From the NCBI RefSeq assembly GCF_900107645.1, contig NZ_FNQN01000001.1, forward strand, positions 331,390 to 395,389: DNA of 64,000 nucleotides. Direction: 5' to 3'. The stretch is from Desulfuromusa kysingii. GTDB taxonomy: Bacteria; Desulfobacterota; Desulfuromonadia; Desulfuromonadales; Geopsychrobacteraceae. Position numbers and translations under genes: made by a program. This document shows positions 37,537-46,818 of the stretch, piece after piece. Below the pieces are notes generated by a model. That model was not told the origin of the DNA, ran no database searches, and saw nothing but the letters and a program-made list of their open reading frames with translations. How positions within the stretch are numbered: the first letter of the stretch is position 1; every line of letters starts with the position of its first letter.

Positions 37537-39813
37537 TTATTCAATTTTATTGGCAAGAACTTCACGAGGTTTACCGCTGCCATCGGATGGTCCAACAATG
37601 CCTTCTTGTTCCATCCGTTCGATCATCCGCGCGGCACGGTTGTAGCCAACCCGTAACCGGCGCTGCACCATGGAGATGGATGCTTGACGGCTATCTGTGA
37701 CCAGTTTTACCGCCTCATCCCAGCGTTCGTCATAGTCTTCTTCTTCCAAACCATCAGCTGCCGCAGTCGGGGGGGCCTTGAGGATGGATTTATCGTAGCT
37801 TGGTTGGCCTTGTTTGGAGAGAAAGTCAACCACCCGTTGAACTTCAAGCTCGGAGACAAAAGCGCCGTGGACCCGTTGCAGGTAACCGACACCAGGCGGG
37901 AGGAAAAGCATATCGCCCATCCCCAGCAAGGTTTCAGCCCCCATGGAGTCGAGAATGGTTCGGGAATCGGTGCGGGAAAAAACTTTGAACGAGATGCGGG
38001 TTGGAAAGTTTGCTTTGATTAAGCCGGTGATAACGTCAACACTAGGGCGCTGGGTGGCGAGGATGAGATGGATACCAGCTGCACGGGCCATCTGTGCCAA
38101 CCGGGCAATGGATTCTTCAACTTCACGCCCTGCGACCATCATCAGGTCGGCAAGTTCATCAACAATAACGACGATATAGGGCAAGTGACCATGCTCAAGC
38201 TCTGCTTCCGGCTCGCTAAACGCAGGGAGTTCAGCGTCGATATCGAGAAAATCTTCTGCTGGTTCTGGCTCTGGTGGCAGGTTTTCTGCCTCTTTTGACT
38301 CTTTCGCTAACTTGCGGTTGTAACCGTCAAGGTTGCGGACCCCTTTGTCAGCCATCAATTGATAGCGGCGTTCCATCTCCCTGACTGCCCAGGCGAGAGC
38401 CAGAGATGCTTTTTTCGGATTGGTAACGACGGGGAGCAGGAGGTGGGGAATCCCCTCGTAGATTGACAATTCCAGCATCTTCGGATCAATCATGATCAGC
38501 CGCACATCTTCAGGAGCCGCACGGTAGAGAAGTGACAAAATGATGGTATTGATGGATACCGATTTCCCGCTCCCTGTTGACCCTGCAACGAGCAGGTGAG
38601 GCATTTTAGCCAGGTCAGAGACGACCACTTGGCCAAAAATATCCTTGCCAAGAGCCATTGGAAGTTTCCCACTGTTTTTCTGGAAGGCATCAGCTTCGAT
38701 AATCTCTTTCAGGTAAACGATCTCACGATCCTTGTTGGGGATTTCAATGCCAACAACACCGCGTCCGGGGATTGGGGCGACAATGCGGATAGAAACGGCT
38801 TGAAGTGCCATCGCCAAGTCGTCTTGCAGGTTGGAGATCTTATTGACTTTGACTCCGGGAGCCGGAGCAAATTCATACATGGTGACAACCGGGCCGGGTT
38901 TGACCTCAACCACATCACCTTCAACCCCGAAATCGAGCAGTTTTTTCTCCAGCATCCGTGCTGCCATGGTTAAACTGTCACGGTCAATCGGTTTGGGATC
39001 TTCACCATCATGGTTTAACAGTGAGGAGACCGGCATATGGTAAGTTCCACTAGGCTCCAGAAAAGAGAATGCGACCTGATTCTCTTCGTCGCTGGCCTTT
39101 TTTTGCTTCTTCCCTTTTTTCGGTTTTATCTCCAGATGCTTTTGGGGTTCTGGTTGAACAATGGCCGGGGCGTGAATCTCCAAGGTGTGTTTTTCTTTCT
39201 TCTGTAGCTCTTTGCGTGACTTGCGGCTTTCACGTCGCTGATCCAATCGTCGACCGAACCGTTCGAGAATCCCATCAAAGAAAAGGACCAGTGAAAAACG
39301 GGTTGAAAGAATCAACGAAACCAGAAAGAAAACGACCAGAACAATAGCGGCCCCACCAATATTGAGATAACGCGACAGGAGCTGCACGAGAACGCGGCCG
39401 ATTGCACCACCCGCTTCATTGATCTGGCTGCCAAAAAGTGGCACAGAGGTGAATTCCAGAGCTAACAACCCACCGAGCGTGACCTGTAAGAGGAAAAAAG
39501 CGGTGAGTCTGACAGTGCGTAGATGGACTTCACGAAACTTCAACCAACGCCAGGCCAGGTTCAGGCACCCCAGTGGCCAGAGAAGTGCGGTCAGACCAAA
39601 AGCCTGATAAAGAAGATCTGAGAGGTGAGCGCCGAAGACACCTACCAGATTATTAATGCGATCAGGATTGAGATTGTTGTTGAATGAAGGATCATCATTA
39701 CTGTAGCTGCCAAGGCAAATCAGGAGAAAAATTCCCAGTGCCAGCCAGATGAGTCCGAGAATTTCTTTACGCATACGGTTTTCGGTGGGAATTTCTGGAG
39801 TCGCTTTACTCAT
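37537..39813 (-). CDS. ftsK: DNA translocase FtsK
   Basis: Septal DNA pump that resolves chromosome dimers and clears DNA at division. From the ATG at 39813 it is 758 aa, a short FtsK/SpoIIIE type. Four N-terminal membrane helices (about residues 20-185) are followed by a Lys/Glu-rich linker with no long Pro/Gln section. The motor has Walker A LVAGSTGSGKSVSINT (about 415) and Walker B VVIVDELADLMM (about 550). The gamma winged helix at the end is typical (SISMVQRRLRVGYNRAARMI). An in-frame TTG at 39831 is an alternative start; neither has a clear ribosome site. Confidence 0.95.
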   Translation of the reverse strand: MSKATPEIPTENRMRKEILGLIWLALGIFLLICLGSYSNDDPSFNNNLNPDRINNLVGVFGAHLSDLLYQAFGLTALLWPLGCLNLAWRWLKFREVHLRTVRLTAFFLLQVTLGGLLALEFTSVPLFGSQINEAGGAIGRVLVQLLSRYLNIGGAAIVLVVFFLVSLILSTRFSLVLFFDGILERFGRRLDQRRESRKSRKELQKKEKHTLEIHAPAIVQPEPQKHLEIKPKKGKKQKKASDEENQVAFSFLEPSGTYHMPVSSLLNHDGEDPKPIDRDSLTMAARMLEKKLLDFGVEGDVVEVKPGPVVTMYEFAPAPGVKVNKISNLQDDLAMALQAVSIRIVAPIPGRGVVGIEIPNKDREIVYLKEIIEADAFQKNSGKLPMALGKDIFGQVVVSDLAKMPHLLVAGSTGSGKSVSINTIILSLLYRAAPEDVRLIMIDPKMLELSIYEGIPHLLLPVVTNPKKASLALAWAVREMERRYQLMADKGVRNLDGYNRKLAKESKEAENLPPEPEPAEDFLDIDAELPAFSEPEAELEHGHLPYIVVIVDELADLMMVAGREVEESIARLAQMARAAGIHLILATQRPSVDVITGLIKANFPTRISFKVFSRTDSRTILDSMGAETLLGMGDMLFLPPGVGYLQRVHGAFVSELEVQRVVDFLSKQGQPSYDKSILKAPPTAAADGLEEEDYDERWDEAVKLVTDSRQASISMVQRRLRVGYNRAARMIERMEQEGIVGPSDGSGKPREVLANKIE

Positions 39814-40022
39814 GAGCTTTAATCTTTTCAATTTGTAGAAACAGTCTCTCTCTGAGCAGGATTCACGTCAGGGGAGGACGATTTCATTTTTACTGATAAA
39901 TAATGCCGGATCATGTTTATGGATTTCCAATAAGTCGGATGAGAATACCTGATTATTGAATAATCGACCAGTAAACAATCATGCCTGAGGTTATCTGTCG
40001 TTCGCAGTTGGTCTTTTTACGC

Positions 40023-41702
40023 TCAAAGTTGCATGATCAAAGGCAATATCAGCGGACGACGGGCAATTTGTTTGTTAAAACAACGGCGCAGGACCTTGCG
40101 TACTTCAACCCGCAACTCTTCCCAATCACTGAGCATCTCCTGACTATGTTCATTGAGCAAATCGCAGACGGCCTGCTTGGCATCGGCAAGCAAAGCTTCG
40201 CTGCTCTGATTGTCCTCGGGGACAAATCCTTTCGTAAAAATTTCGGGGCCATGGACAATTTTCCCAGTTGACTGATTAATTGCCAGTAGCAGGATCACGA
40301 CACCGTGGTTGGCGAGGTGTCTGCGGTCCCGGATCTCCATTCTCCCGACATCACCAACCCCTTTGCCATCGACAAACACCCGACCGGTTTCAAAGGGTTC
40401 CTCAAGCTTAAGCCCTGCTGTCCCCACTGAAAGCTTTTGCCCGTTTTCTAAAACCAGAGTGTTTTTTTCGGCCAGACCCATTTCGATAGCCAGTTGTTTA
40501 TGTTTGACCAGATGACGATATTCCCCGTGGACCGGGACAAAATATTGGGGCTTGACCAAGTTGTGAACCAACTTCAACTCTTCGCGGCTCGCATGCCCAG
40601 AGACATGGATTTCACTGGTCTTTTCATAAAACACCTCAGCACCACGACGATAAAGATTGTTAATCAGATCGCTAATCGCTTTTTCATTTCCGGGGATAAA
40701 TTTTGATGACAGGATGACGCTGTCGCCCGCTTCCAATTCAATCTGTTTGTGGTCACCCAGAGCTATTCGCATCAGGGCACTTAAAGGTTCTCCCTGGCTC
40801 CCGGTAGTGATGATCAAAACCTGCTCTGGAGGGAAGTCTCGCATGGCGCGGAGAGTGATAAACTGCTCCTCTGCAATCGTCAGGTAGCCGAGTTGCCGGG
40901 CAATGTCGACATTACTGACCATGCTGCGGCCGTTGATCAGTATTTTCCGCCCAGCAAGTTTTGCCGCATCAGCAATTTGTTGAATCCGGTGGATATTGGA
41001 TGAAAAGGTCGCAACAATGACCCGTTGCGGACATTGGGGAATGATCTCCTCGAGGACTTTTCCGACCGTTTTTTCCGACAGTGTGTAGCCTTCATTCTCG
41101 ACATTGGTCGAATCGGCCAGCAACAAGAGGACACCCTCTTCACCAAGCTCTGCCAGCCGAGCTAGATCCGTATTTTCACCATCGACGGGAGTTTGGTCGA
41201 TTTTGAAATCCCCGGTATGAATGATGAGACCGGCGGGGGTGCGGATGGCGAGTCCCACACCATCAACAATTGAATGGGCGGCACGATAGGGTTCAACCTG
41301 AAAGGGGGGCAGGTCAATCTTTTCACGTGGTTTTATCTGGACTAATTCGACGCGATGATCTAGCTCAAATTCTTTCAATTTGTTACGCAGCAAACCAAGG
41401 GTCAAGCAAGTTGCATAAATGACCGGCTCTCCCAATTGCTCCCACAGAAATGGGATCGCACCGATATGATCTTCATGGCCGTGAGTTAACACCAGCCCGA
41501 CGATATCGTCGCGACGATCTTCCAGGGCGCTGACATCTGGCAGCACCAGATCAATGCCAAACATATAGGCCTCAGGAAACATGAGGCCGCAATCGATCAA
41601 CAGAATCTTCCCTGCATACTCGATCCCCAGCATATTCATGCCAATCTCCCCAAGTCCGCCAAAGGGGAGTAACTGGATTTTATCGGGGGACTTGTCAGCC
41701 AT
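40023..41702 (-). CDS. rnj: ribonuclease J
   Basis: Metallo-beta-lactamase/beta-CASP nuclease with endo- and 5'-exonuclease activity in RNA processing. From the ATG at 41702 (GGAG about 10 nt upstream) it is 559 aa. It has LLPFGGLGEIGMNML, the metal motif THGHEDHIGAIP (about residues 73-84), HTGDFKID, LADSTNVE and the beta-CASP motifs ending in HVSGHASREELKL (about 365). Its start lies inside the end of plsC (8-bp overlap), so the two are coupled. An upstream TTG (41720) is rejected. Confidence 0.95.
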   Translation of the reverse strand: MADKSPDKIQLLPFGGLGEIGMNMLGIEYAGKILLIDCGLMFPEAYMFGIDLVLPDVSALEDRRDDIVGLVLTHGHEDHIGAIPFLWEQLGEPVIYATCLTLGLLRNKLKEFELDHRVELVQIKPREKIDLPPFQVEPYRAAHSIVDGVGLAIRTPAGLIIHTGDFKIDQTPVDGENTDLARLAELGEEGVLLLLADSTNVENEGYTLSEKTVGKVLEEIIPQCPQRVIVATFSSNIHRIQQIADAAKLAGRKILINGRSMVSNVDIARQLGYLTIAEEQFITLRAMRDFPPEQVLIITTGSQGEPLSALMRIALGDHKQIELEAGDSVILSSKFIPGNEKAISDLINNLYRRGAEVFYEKTSEIHVSGHASREELKLVHNLVKPQYFVPVHGEYRHLVKHKQLAIEMGLAEKNTLVLENGQKLSVGTAGLKLEEPFETGRVFVDGKGVGDVGRMEIRDRRHLANHGVVILLLAINQSTGKIVHGPEIFTKGFVPEDNQSSEALLADAKQAVCDLLNEHSQEMLSDWEELRVEVRKVLRRCFNKQIARRPLILPLIMQL

Positions 41703-42438
41703 TTGTCTTTGCTCCTTCAAGGCTCTGGGCGATCTGTTGCCGAACCTTCTGCGTCAAAGCATCCAGATCGCTGCTTTTCAGTCCCGTCGTCGATATCGGT
41801 GGCAGAACCTCAATGTGTAAAGGTCCCCCTTTGACCAGCCAACGATCTTTGGGTTGAATTTGATAGCTACCATGAATGGCAATCGGGACAACGGGCACCT
41901 GCGCTTTGGTTGCAAGCAACAGAGCCCCTTTTTTAAACTCTTGTAGCTGACCATCCGGGGTCCGTGTCCCTTCAGGAAAAATAACCACTGAAGTGCCTTC
42001 TTTGATCCTTCGCGCTGCGGCGCTGATGCTGTGGATTGTGGTGCGTCGGTTAGAGCGGTCAATCGCGATGATGCCACTGCGTTTCATTGCCAGACCAAAA
42101 AATGGGACGCGAAACAGTTCCTGCTTGGCCATCCAACGAAACTGGACTGGCAATCCGGCATAGATGATGGGGATATCAAAATTGCTCTGGTGATTAGAAA
42201 CATAGATTGCCGGGCTATCGAGAACGATATTTTCAGTCCCGCGTGTCTGGATTTTGAGCCCGGCAAAGATTAAACAGCTTCGGCCCCAGAAACGGACAAA
42301 AGAATGGGTTTTGTTCTGGCTGAATAGCGATATAAACAGGGCAATAAAGCTAAAAATCAGAGTCACTGGAAAAAAATAGAGATAAAAAATAAACGTGCGT
42401 AGCACGATCGACCCTCCCGAAAAGAGATAAGTCGCCAT
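41695..42438 (-). CDS. plsC: 1-acyl-sn-glycerol-3-phosphate acyltransferase
   Basis: Adds the second acyl chain to lysophosphatidic acid in phospholipid synthesis. The 247-aa protein has a membrane helix (about residues 14-40), the catalytic NHQSNFD motif (about 82-88; NHx4D form), VPFFGLAMKRSGIIAIDR, the FPEGTRTPDG substrate motif (about 152-161) and VVPIAIHGSY. All four LPLAT blocks are present. It overlaps rnj by 8 bp. No strong ribosome site is visible before the chosen ATG, so the start is less certain than the family. Confidence 0.93.
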   Translation of the reverse strand: MATYLFSGGSIVLRTFIFYLYFFPVTLIFSFIALFISLFSQNKTHSFVRFWGRSCLIFAGLKIQTRGTENIVLDSPAIYVSNHQSNFDIPIIYAGLPVQFRWMAKQELFRVPFFGLAMKRSGIIAIDRSNRRTTIHSISAAARRIKEGTSVVIFPEGTRTPDGQLQEFKKGALLLATKAQVPVVPIAIHGSYQIQPKDRWLVKGGPLHIEVLPPISTTGLKSSDLDALTQKVRQQIAQSLEGAKTNG

Positions 42439-42527
42439 GATACTGACTTTCAGCGGAGTTCGTCAAATAATTCACTGCGATAATCTCAAGAAAGCGCTGG
42501 CGATGTTTGCGGGGGTGCTGAAATTAT

Positions 42528-45251
42528 TCAATGATTCTCTTTTTTTTCGGGCATTCTGTCTAGAAGCTGGCGAACTGAAAGGGCCAGCTGGTCTGCTTGC
42601 ATGGGTTTATTGATGCAGGATTTGATGCCAATTTCCAGGGCTTTCTCAGTGCTGTTAATGTCACTGAAACCGGTACAAAGTAAAATTGGTAAATCTGGAC
42701 ATATTTTAAAGAGTTCAGTCGCTAGATCGATACCATTCATCTGTGGCATCGTGTAATCGGTGATAACCAGATCAAATAGTCCCGGGTCTCGGGCGAAAAT
42801 CATCAAGGCTTCAGAGCTGGAAGAGGTGCTGGTCACTTGATAGCCATAACGTTCAAGCATGTTCTTGATGAGGCTGGAAATCGACTCTTCATCGTCGACA
42901 ACGAGAATCGTCTCTGTGCCGCTGGGATTACTCAACAGGGTCGTTTTTTTCTCTGCTGCCGGGAGCTCTTTGGAGACGGGAAGGTAGATCTTGAAGCAGG
43001 ACCCTTGGTCGGGTTTGCTGTCAACCGCAATATAGCCGCCAAAACTATGAATGATTCCATTGGCAACGGCGAGCCCCAGTCCAGTCCCCTCGCCGGCTTT
43101 TTTGGTGGTGAAGTAAGGATCGAAGATTTTTCCTAGAGTGGCTTCGTCCATCCCAGTTCCGGTGTCGCGGATAGTGAACAGAAGATACTGACCAGAGGAT
43201 AAGTTAAAGTGGGGGATGGCGATCTCTGGGGAGAGGTTTGTTTTCTGCAGAGACATCTCTAGAATCCCGGATTTTTGCTCACGCATCGCATGGTAGGCGT
43301 TGGTGCAAAGATTCATAATAATCTGGTGGATTTGTCCTTCATTGGCGAAGATAGGCGGACAATCCTGATCAATGTTCAGCCTGATATCAATGGTGGCCGG
43401 GAGCGAGGGACGCAGTAGTTTCAGCGCCTCGCTGATGACATCCTGTACCGTCACTGGAGCCATTTGATGGCCTGTCTTACGGCTGAAACTGAGGATCTGT
43501 TTTACCAGCTCCGTTGCTCGCTGTCCCCCCGCGATGACTTGGTTCAAGGCCTCAAGCGCTTTGGAGTTCTGCGGAATGTGCAGCTGCGCCAGTTGAGTAT
43601 AGCCCATAATGGCACTGAGAATATTGTTGAAGTCATGAGCGATTCCCCCAGCCAAGGTGCCGATGGATTCCATCTTCTGGGCTTGACGCAGTTGTTCCGC
43701 CAGTTTCTTTTGTTCAGTAATGTCCTTTGCAAAGTGAGAAATTCCGGTGATTGTGCCGTTGTCATCAAAGATAGGGGAAACATTGATGCTGAAGGTTTTC
43801 CCTAGTTTGGCATGAAAGATCTCCTCAGAATAGGGCTCCAGATTTTTCACAGCGTTGCCGGCTGGACACTTTGGACATGGGGTGTCAGAACCGGTGAACA
43901 GTTCGTAACAGTGCTTGCCGATACACTCCTCTGGTTGCAGGTTAAATGTTTCGGCGGTCGCACTATTGCACTGAGTGATCCTGTGCTCAAGGTCCTGGAT
44001 CGTGATAATGTCAGAGATTGAATCAAAGGTTCTTTTCCACAAGCGTTGTGACTTCCGCTCTTGCTCTTCAGCCGCTTTGCGTTCGCTGATATCACGGGCA
44101 ACAGCAATAATGTAATGACTCTCTTCATCGACAACGGTTTGATGACTTATTTCGACAGGAAAGACTTCTCCGCTTTTGGCCTTATGGATTGTCTCAAAAA
44201 CAATGGTCTCATTGACTGTCATGACGTGAACCCGTTGCAGCCAGTTTTCAAGTTGCTGATAGGTCGGATTCAGTTTAAGAATTGTTTGTTGGGTCATCTC
44301 CTCATGACTGTAGCCATAACGTGTACAAGCTCTTTTGTTAACATCTCGAATGTTTCCGTTTGCAGCATCAATGATAAAGTAAGCGTCATTGGACTGATCG
44401 ACCATATTGTGAAAGCGATGGAGTTGACTGTCTCTTTGATGTAGTTCGGTTTGATCCCGGGAAATCAGGATGATGGTTGTCACCTGTCCGGTTGCGTCCC
44501 GAATGCCAGACGCCGACATCACAACATGGAGAACTTCATCATGCTGCAGAGTCAGTTCAATGGCCTGCTGATAGGTGCTCCCTTGTAACACTTGATTCAG
44601 TAATGATGACAGCTCCTCGGCATTGAGACAGCTGGTAAGAGAATCTCCCGCGGACTGACATTTGAGGTTGTTGTAAAGTTTCTTATGGGCAAAGTTACTT
44701 TCCAGAATATCACCCGTCGGTGAAATGATGCAGATGGGATCTTCCACCTGCCGGAAGATATCTTTATAGCTCTCCAGTTCGCAAACTTTCGCAGTCAGTT
44801 TTTTTGTCAATCGCCGGTTACATCTTTGCAACAGCCCCGGAGGTTCATCCAGCATCGGATCAGAACCTAGCAATGTGCCATTTTCAACCTCAGTGATTAC
44901 CGCCTTGATATCTTGTAGAAATGCAGACAGCTCAACCGGCTTGACAATGTAACGCGCAGCTCCCAGAGCCATCGCCAAGCGTTCATCTTCCTGGTCAAAA
45001 TCTGTTGTGGTGTAAAATACAAACGGGATGTTCCGCAGGCGCTCCTCACTTTTGACCGAATAACAAAATTGAAAGCCGTCCATGTCGGGCATTGAAACAT
45101 TGGAAATAATGATCTCTGGTGGATCGTTCAAGGCCTTTTTTAAAGCATCTTTGCCGTGGAAGGTTCTCGTGACCTGGTGTCCGGAACTGACTAGAGTTTT
45201 TTCCAGCATCAGGCAGGAATCGGGTTGATCTGCGGCAATGATGATATGCAT
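42528..45251 (-). CDS. hybrid sensor kinase with degenerate N-terminal receiver (REC*, PAS x3, HisKA, HATPase, REC)
   Basis: A 907-aa soluble kinase. Residues 1-125 have the receiver fold, but the acidic pair is reduced to A-D (IIIAADQ) and the phosphoacceptor Asp is Asn51 (IIISNVSMPDMDG), so it cannot be phosphorylated normally. Three PAS domains follow (about 165-280, 285-395 and 410-520). The last contains CPKCPAGNAV, a Cys-rich insert that might bind metal. The H-box is GGIAHDFNNILSAIMGYTQ (about 545). HATPase motifs include DTGTGM and GTGLGLA. The C-terminal receiver is intact (VVDDEES, VITDYTMPQM, INKPMQ). It diverges from the OmpR-type regulator gene; whether they are partners is unknown. 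Confidence 0.9.
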   Translation of the reverse strand: MHIIIAADQPDSCLMLEKTLVSSGHQVTRTFHGKDALKKALNDPPEIIISNVSMPDMDGFQFCYSVKSEERLRNIPFVFYTTTDFDQEDERLAMALGAARYIVKPVELSAFLQDIKAVITEVENGTLLGSDPMLDEPPGLLQRCNRRLTKKLTAKVCELESYKDIFRQVEDPICIISPTGDILESNFAHKKLYNNLKCQSAGDSLTSCLNAEELSSLLNQVLQGSTYQQAIELTLQHDEVLHVVMSASGIRDATGQVTTIILISRDQTELHQRDSQLHRFHNMVDQSNDAYFIIDAANGNIRDVNKRACTRYGYSHEEMTQQTILKLNPTYQQLENWLQRVHVMTVNETIVFETIHKAKSGEVFPVEISHQTVVDEESHYIIAVARDISERKAAEEQERKSQRLWKRTFDSISDIITIQDLEHRITQCNSATAETFNLQPEECIGKHCYELFTGSDTPCPKCPAGNAVKNLEPYSEEIFHAKLGKTFSINVSPIFDDNGTITGISHFAKDITEQKKLAEQLRQAQKMESIGTLAGGIAHDFNNILSAIMGYTQLAQLHIPQNSKALEALNQVIAGGQRATELVKQILSFSRKTGHQMAPVTVQDVISEALKLLRPSLPATIDIRLNIDQDCPPIFANEGQIHQIIMNLCTNAYHAMREQKSGILEMSLQKTNLSPEIAIPHFNLSSGQYLLFTIRDTGTGMDEATLGKIFDPYFTTKKAGEGTGLGLAVANGIIHSFGGYIAVDSKPDQGSCFKIYLPVSKELPAAEKKTTLLSNPSGTETILVVDDEESISSLIKNMLERYGYQVTSTSSSSEALMIFARDPGLFDLVITDYTMPQMNGIDLATELFKICPDLPILLCTGFSDINSTEKALEIGIKSCINKPMQADQLALSVRQLLDRMPEKKENH

Positions 45252-45769
45252 ATATTTCTCTCTTAAGGGGCCTTATTTGATAAAAGTAAATCGATTTTAT
45301 CGATGACCTCAATGGAATATATTGATCTTTTACAATAACGGGTTTCACCCAAAGATGAAAGTTTTTCCTGTTTTCTGCTGCCAACAGGGACCTCTTCGCT
45401 TCCAGGTCTTTGGTGTTTGCGGCTGAATCTGAATGAAAGCACATTTGTCGTCATCAATAAGTCATTTCTATCCGCTATCGTCTAGCAAACTTGTAAAGTA
45501 CTATCTATGTAACTGCTTAAGTCCATATAAACAAGGCTTTTCTCTTGTAATTAATTAGAAACTTTCACATTTCTGCCACATTTCCTGCAAATTTGAAGGT
45601 TAAAAAACCTTTGTTCCATCTCTACTGCAGTGCTCAATAAACCGAAGTACATCATTATTAATTACATGATAAAGATCAATTGTTACAAAAATCGCACAAA
45701 GATTAATGACTCTACAGACGATGAATCGCAATGTGAGGATTCTATTTTTTGTCACTTAGAAGGGACTCA
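45252..45769. other. divergent intergenic region between hybrid kinase and response regulator
   Basis: About 520 bp, AT-rich, with no convincing gene, presumably carrying both divergent promoters. At 45574-45589 the string TGCCAC-N5-CTGCA resembles a sigma-54 site but lacks the second G of the -24 GG pair, so it is only a weak lead. Short ORFs on the minus strand next to the kinase start lack ribosome sites. Confidence 0.3.
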
Positions 45770-46492
45770 ATGATAGTCGGGAACGATATGGGTGAAATAA
45801 AAACCAAAAAAATATTGCTCATGACAGATCATCATATGAGCGCCTCCGTTGTTAATGGTTTAGAAGCTGAAGGGTACTATGTCTATAATCGAGCCTGTCA
45901 GGATTTTGAAATCGAACTTCTCGAGACATTGGAGCCAACGGCGGTGATGATCGATCTTGATTATCCTTCGATTGAAGGCATCTCAATCTGTCAGACACTG
46001 CGCACCTGTTATGATGGACCCATTCTGGTATTGACTGCGAAAACAGATGAAATTGTCCAAATTATGGGGCTGGAAATGGGTGCAGATGACTTTCTCCTTA
46101 AGCCACAGTCGAAAAATTATCTGCTGGTAAAACTCAGAGCGTGTTTGCGTCGTTCTGAAAAATATCGAGTCCAAGAGAAAAAAACAGTTCAATTGGGCGA
46201 GCTGATTGTTGATTCCGCTCGGCGTGAAGTCCTGTGTTCCGGGGCAATCATCCCGTTGACGACGCGTGAATTTGATCTGCTCTGGTGCTTGGCTGAAAAG
46301 GCTAAAAACATTGTCAGCCGGGAAGAAATTCACCAAGCGCTTTACAATTCTGAATATAACGGCTTTGATCGTTCTATCGATATCTATGTGTCACGTATAC
46401 GGCAGAAAATTGGTGATGACTCACTTCATCCGCGCTATTTGAAAACCATCCGTGGAGCGGGTTACTTATTGGTTGAGGGTTATTCTGAATAA
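45770..46492 (+). CDS. OmpR/PhoB-family response regulator
   Basis: A 240-aa DNA-binding regulator from the ATG at 45770, chosen because GAAGGGA lies 6 nt upstream; in-frame alternatives are TTG 45749 and ATG 45788. The receiver (about residues 10-125) has one acid at the acidic pair position (LMTDHH), phosphoacceptor Asp in AVMIDLDYPSIEG, the Thr in LVLTAKT and Lys in LLKPQS. The C-terminal winged helix (about 140-240) is standard (PLTTREFDLLWCLAEKAKNI, DIYVSRIRQKIG, IRGAGYLL). It lies just before the flagellar operon but has its own terminator, so it is a separate unit. Targets are unknown. Confidence 0.9.
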   Translation: MIVGNDMGEIKTKKILLMTDHHMSASVVNGLEAEGYYVYNRACQDFEIELLETLEPTAVMIDLDYPSIEGISICQTLRTCYDGPILVLTAKTDEIVQIMGLEMGADDFLLKPQSKNYLLVKLRACLRRSEKYRVQEKKTVQLGELIVDSARREVLCSGAIIPLTTREFDLLWCLAEKAKNIVSREEIHQALYNSEYNGFDRSIDIYVSRIRQKIGDDSLHPRYLKTIRGAGYLLVEGYSE

Positions 46493-46579
46493 CTGTTGTT
46501 CCCTGTTGACTGAGTGCAACCAAAACAGAATTTATCCACCACAACATTTTATTTAATACCTTTGCCATCTGTCAGATGC

Positions 46580-46614
46580 AAAAAGGGCTATTCCAGTCAG
46601 GAGTGGCCCTTTTT
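46580..46614 (+). terminator. terminator of the response regulator gene
   Basis: 15-nt arms AAAAAGGGCTATTCC and GGAGTGGCCCTTTTT with a 5-nt loop and TTTTTT at the end. The two irregular positions are G-U pairs in the plus-strand RNA. It is a clear intrinsic terminator 88 nt past the stop. Confidence 0.88.
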
Positions 46615-46704
46615 TGCGTTTACAGTTTTCACATCATTCCACCAATAACTTCAGCAGTCGTCATTCTAATGAGTAACTAAATGTAAATAAACCTCTCATA
46701 TCGC

Positions 46705-46726
46705 AACGTTTTCACAACGTTTTCAC
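46705..46726 (+). promoter_or_regulatory. tandem 11-bp direct repeat upstream of fliD
   Basis: AACGTTTTCAC occurs twice back to back, ending 4 nt before the candidate sigma-28 -35 element. One repeat per helical turn placed directly upstream of a promoter is the usual arrangement of an activator site; a role in flagellar control is inferred. Confidence 0.45.
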
Positions 46727-46730
46727 AATA

Positions 46731-46756
46731 TAAAACTGCCCCGAAGAACCCGAAAA
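46731..46756 (+). promoter_or_regulatory. sigma-28 (FliA)-like promoter of the flagellar operon
   Basis: TAAA (46731-46734) followed after 14 nt by CCCGAAAA (46749-46756) resembles the FliA consensus TAAA-N15-GCCGATAA, with six of eight -10 positions matching and spacing short by one. It lies 62 nt before the fliD ATG, after the regulator's terminator, so it is well placed to drive the operon. Confidence 0.45.
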
Positions 46757-46818
46757 GATCATCAGCAAAGGGAGATGGTTCCCGCCAATCAAGAATCTTT
46801 TTCAATGAGGAGTCAGTT

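Noticed and set aside
45263-45457. Minus-strand 64-codon frame just before the hybrid kinase start
   Set aside because: No ribosome site before its ATG and no recognisable motif; more likely leader DNA of the kinase gene.
45574-45589. Sigma-54 promoter before the response regulator
   Set aside because: TGCCAC-N5-CTGCA lacks the essential GG of the -24 element and lies about 180 bp from the start codon.
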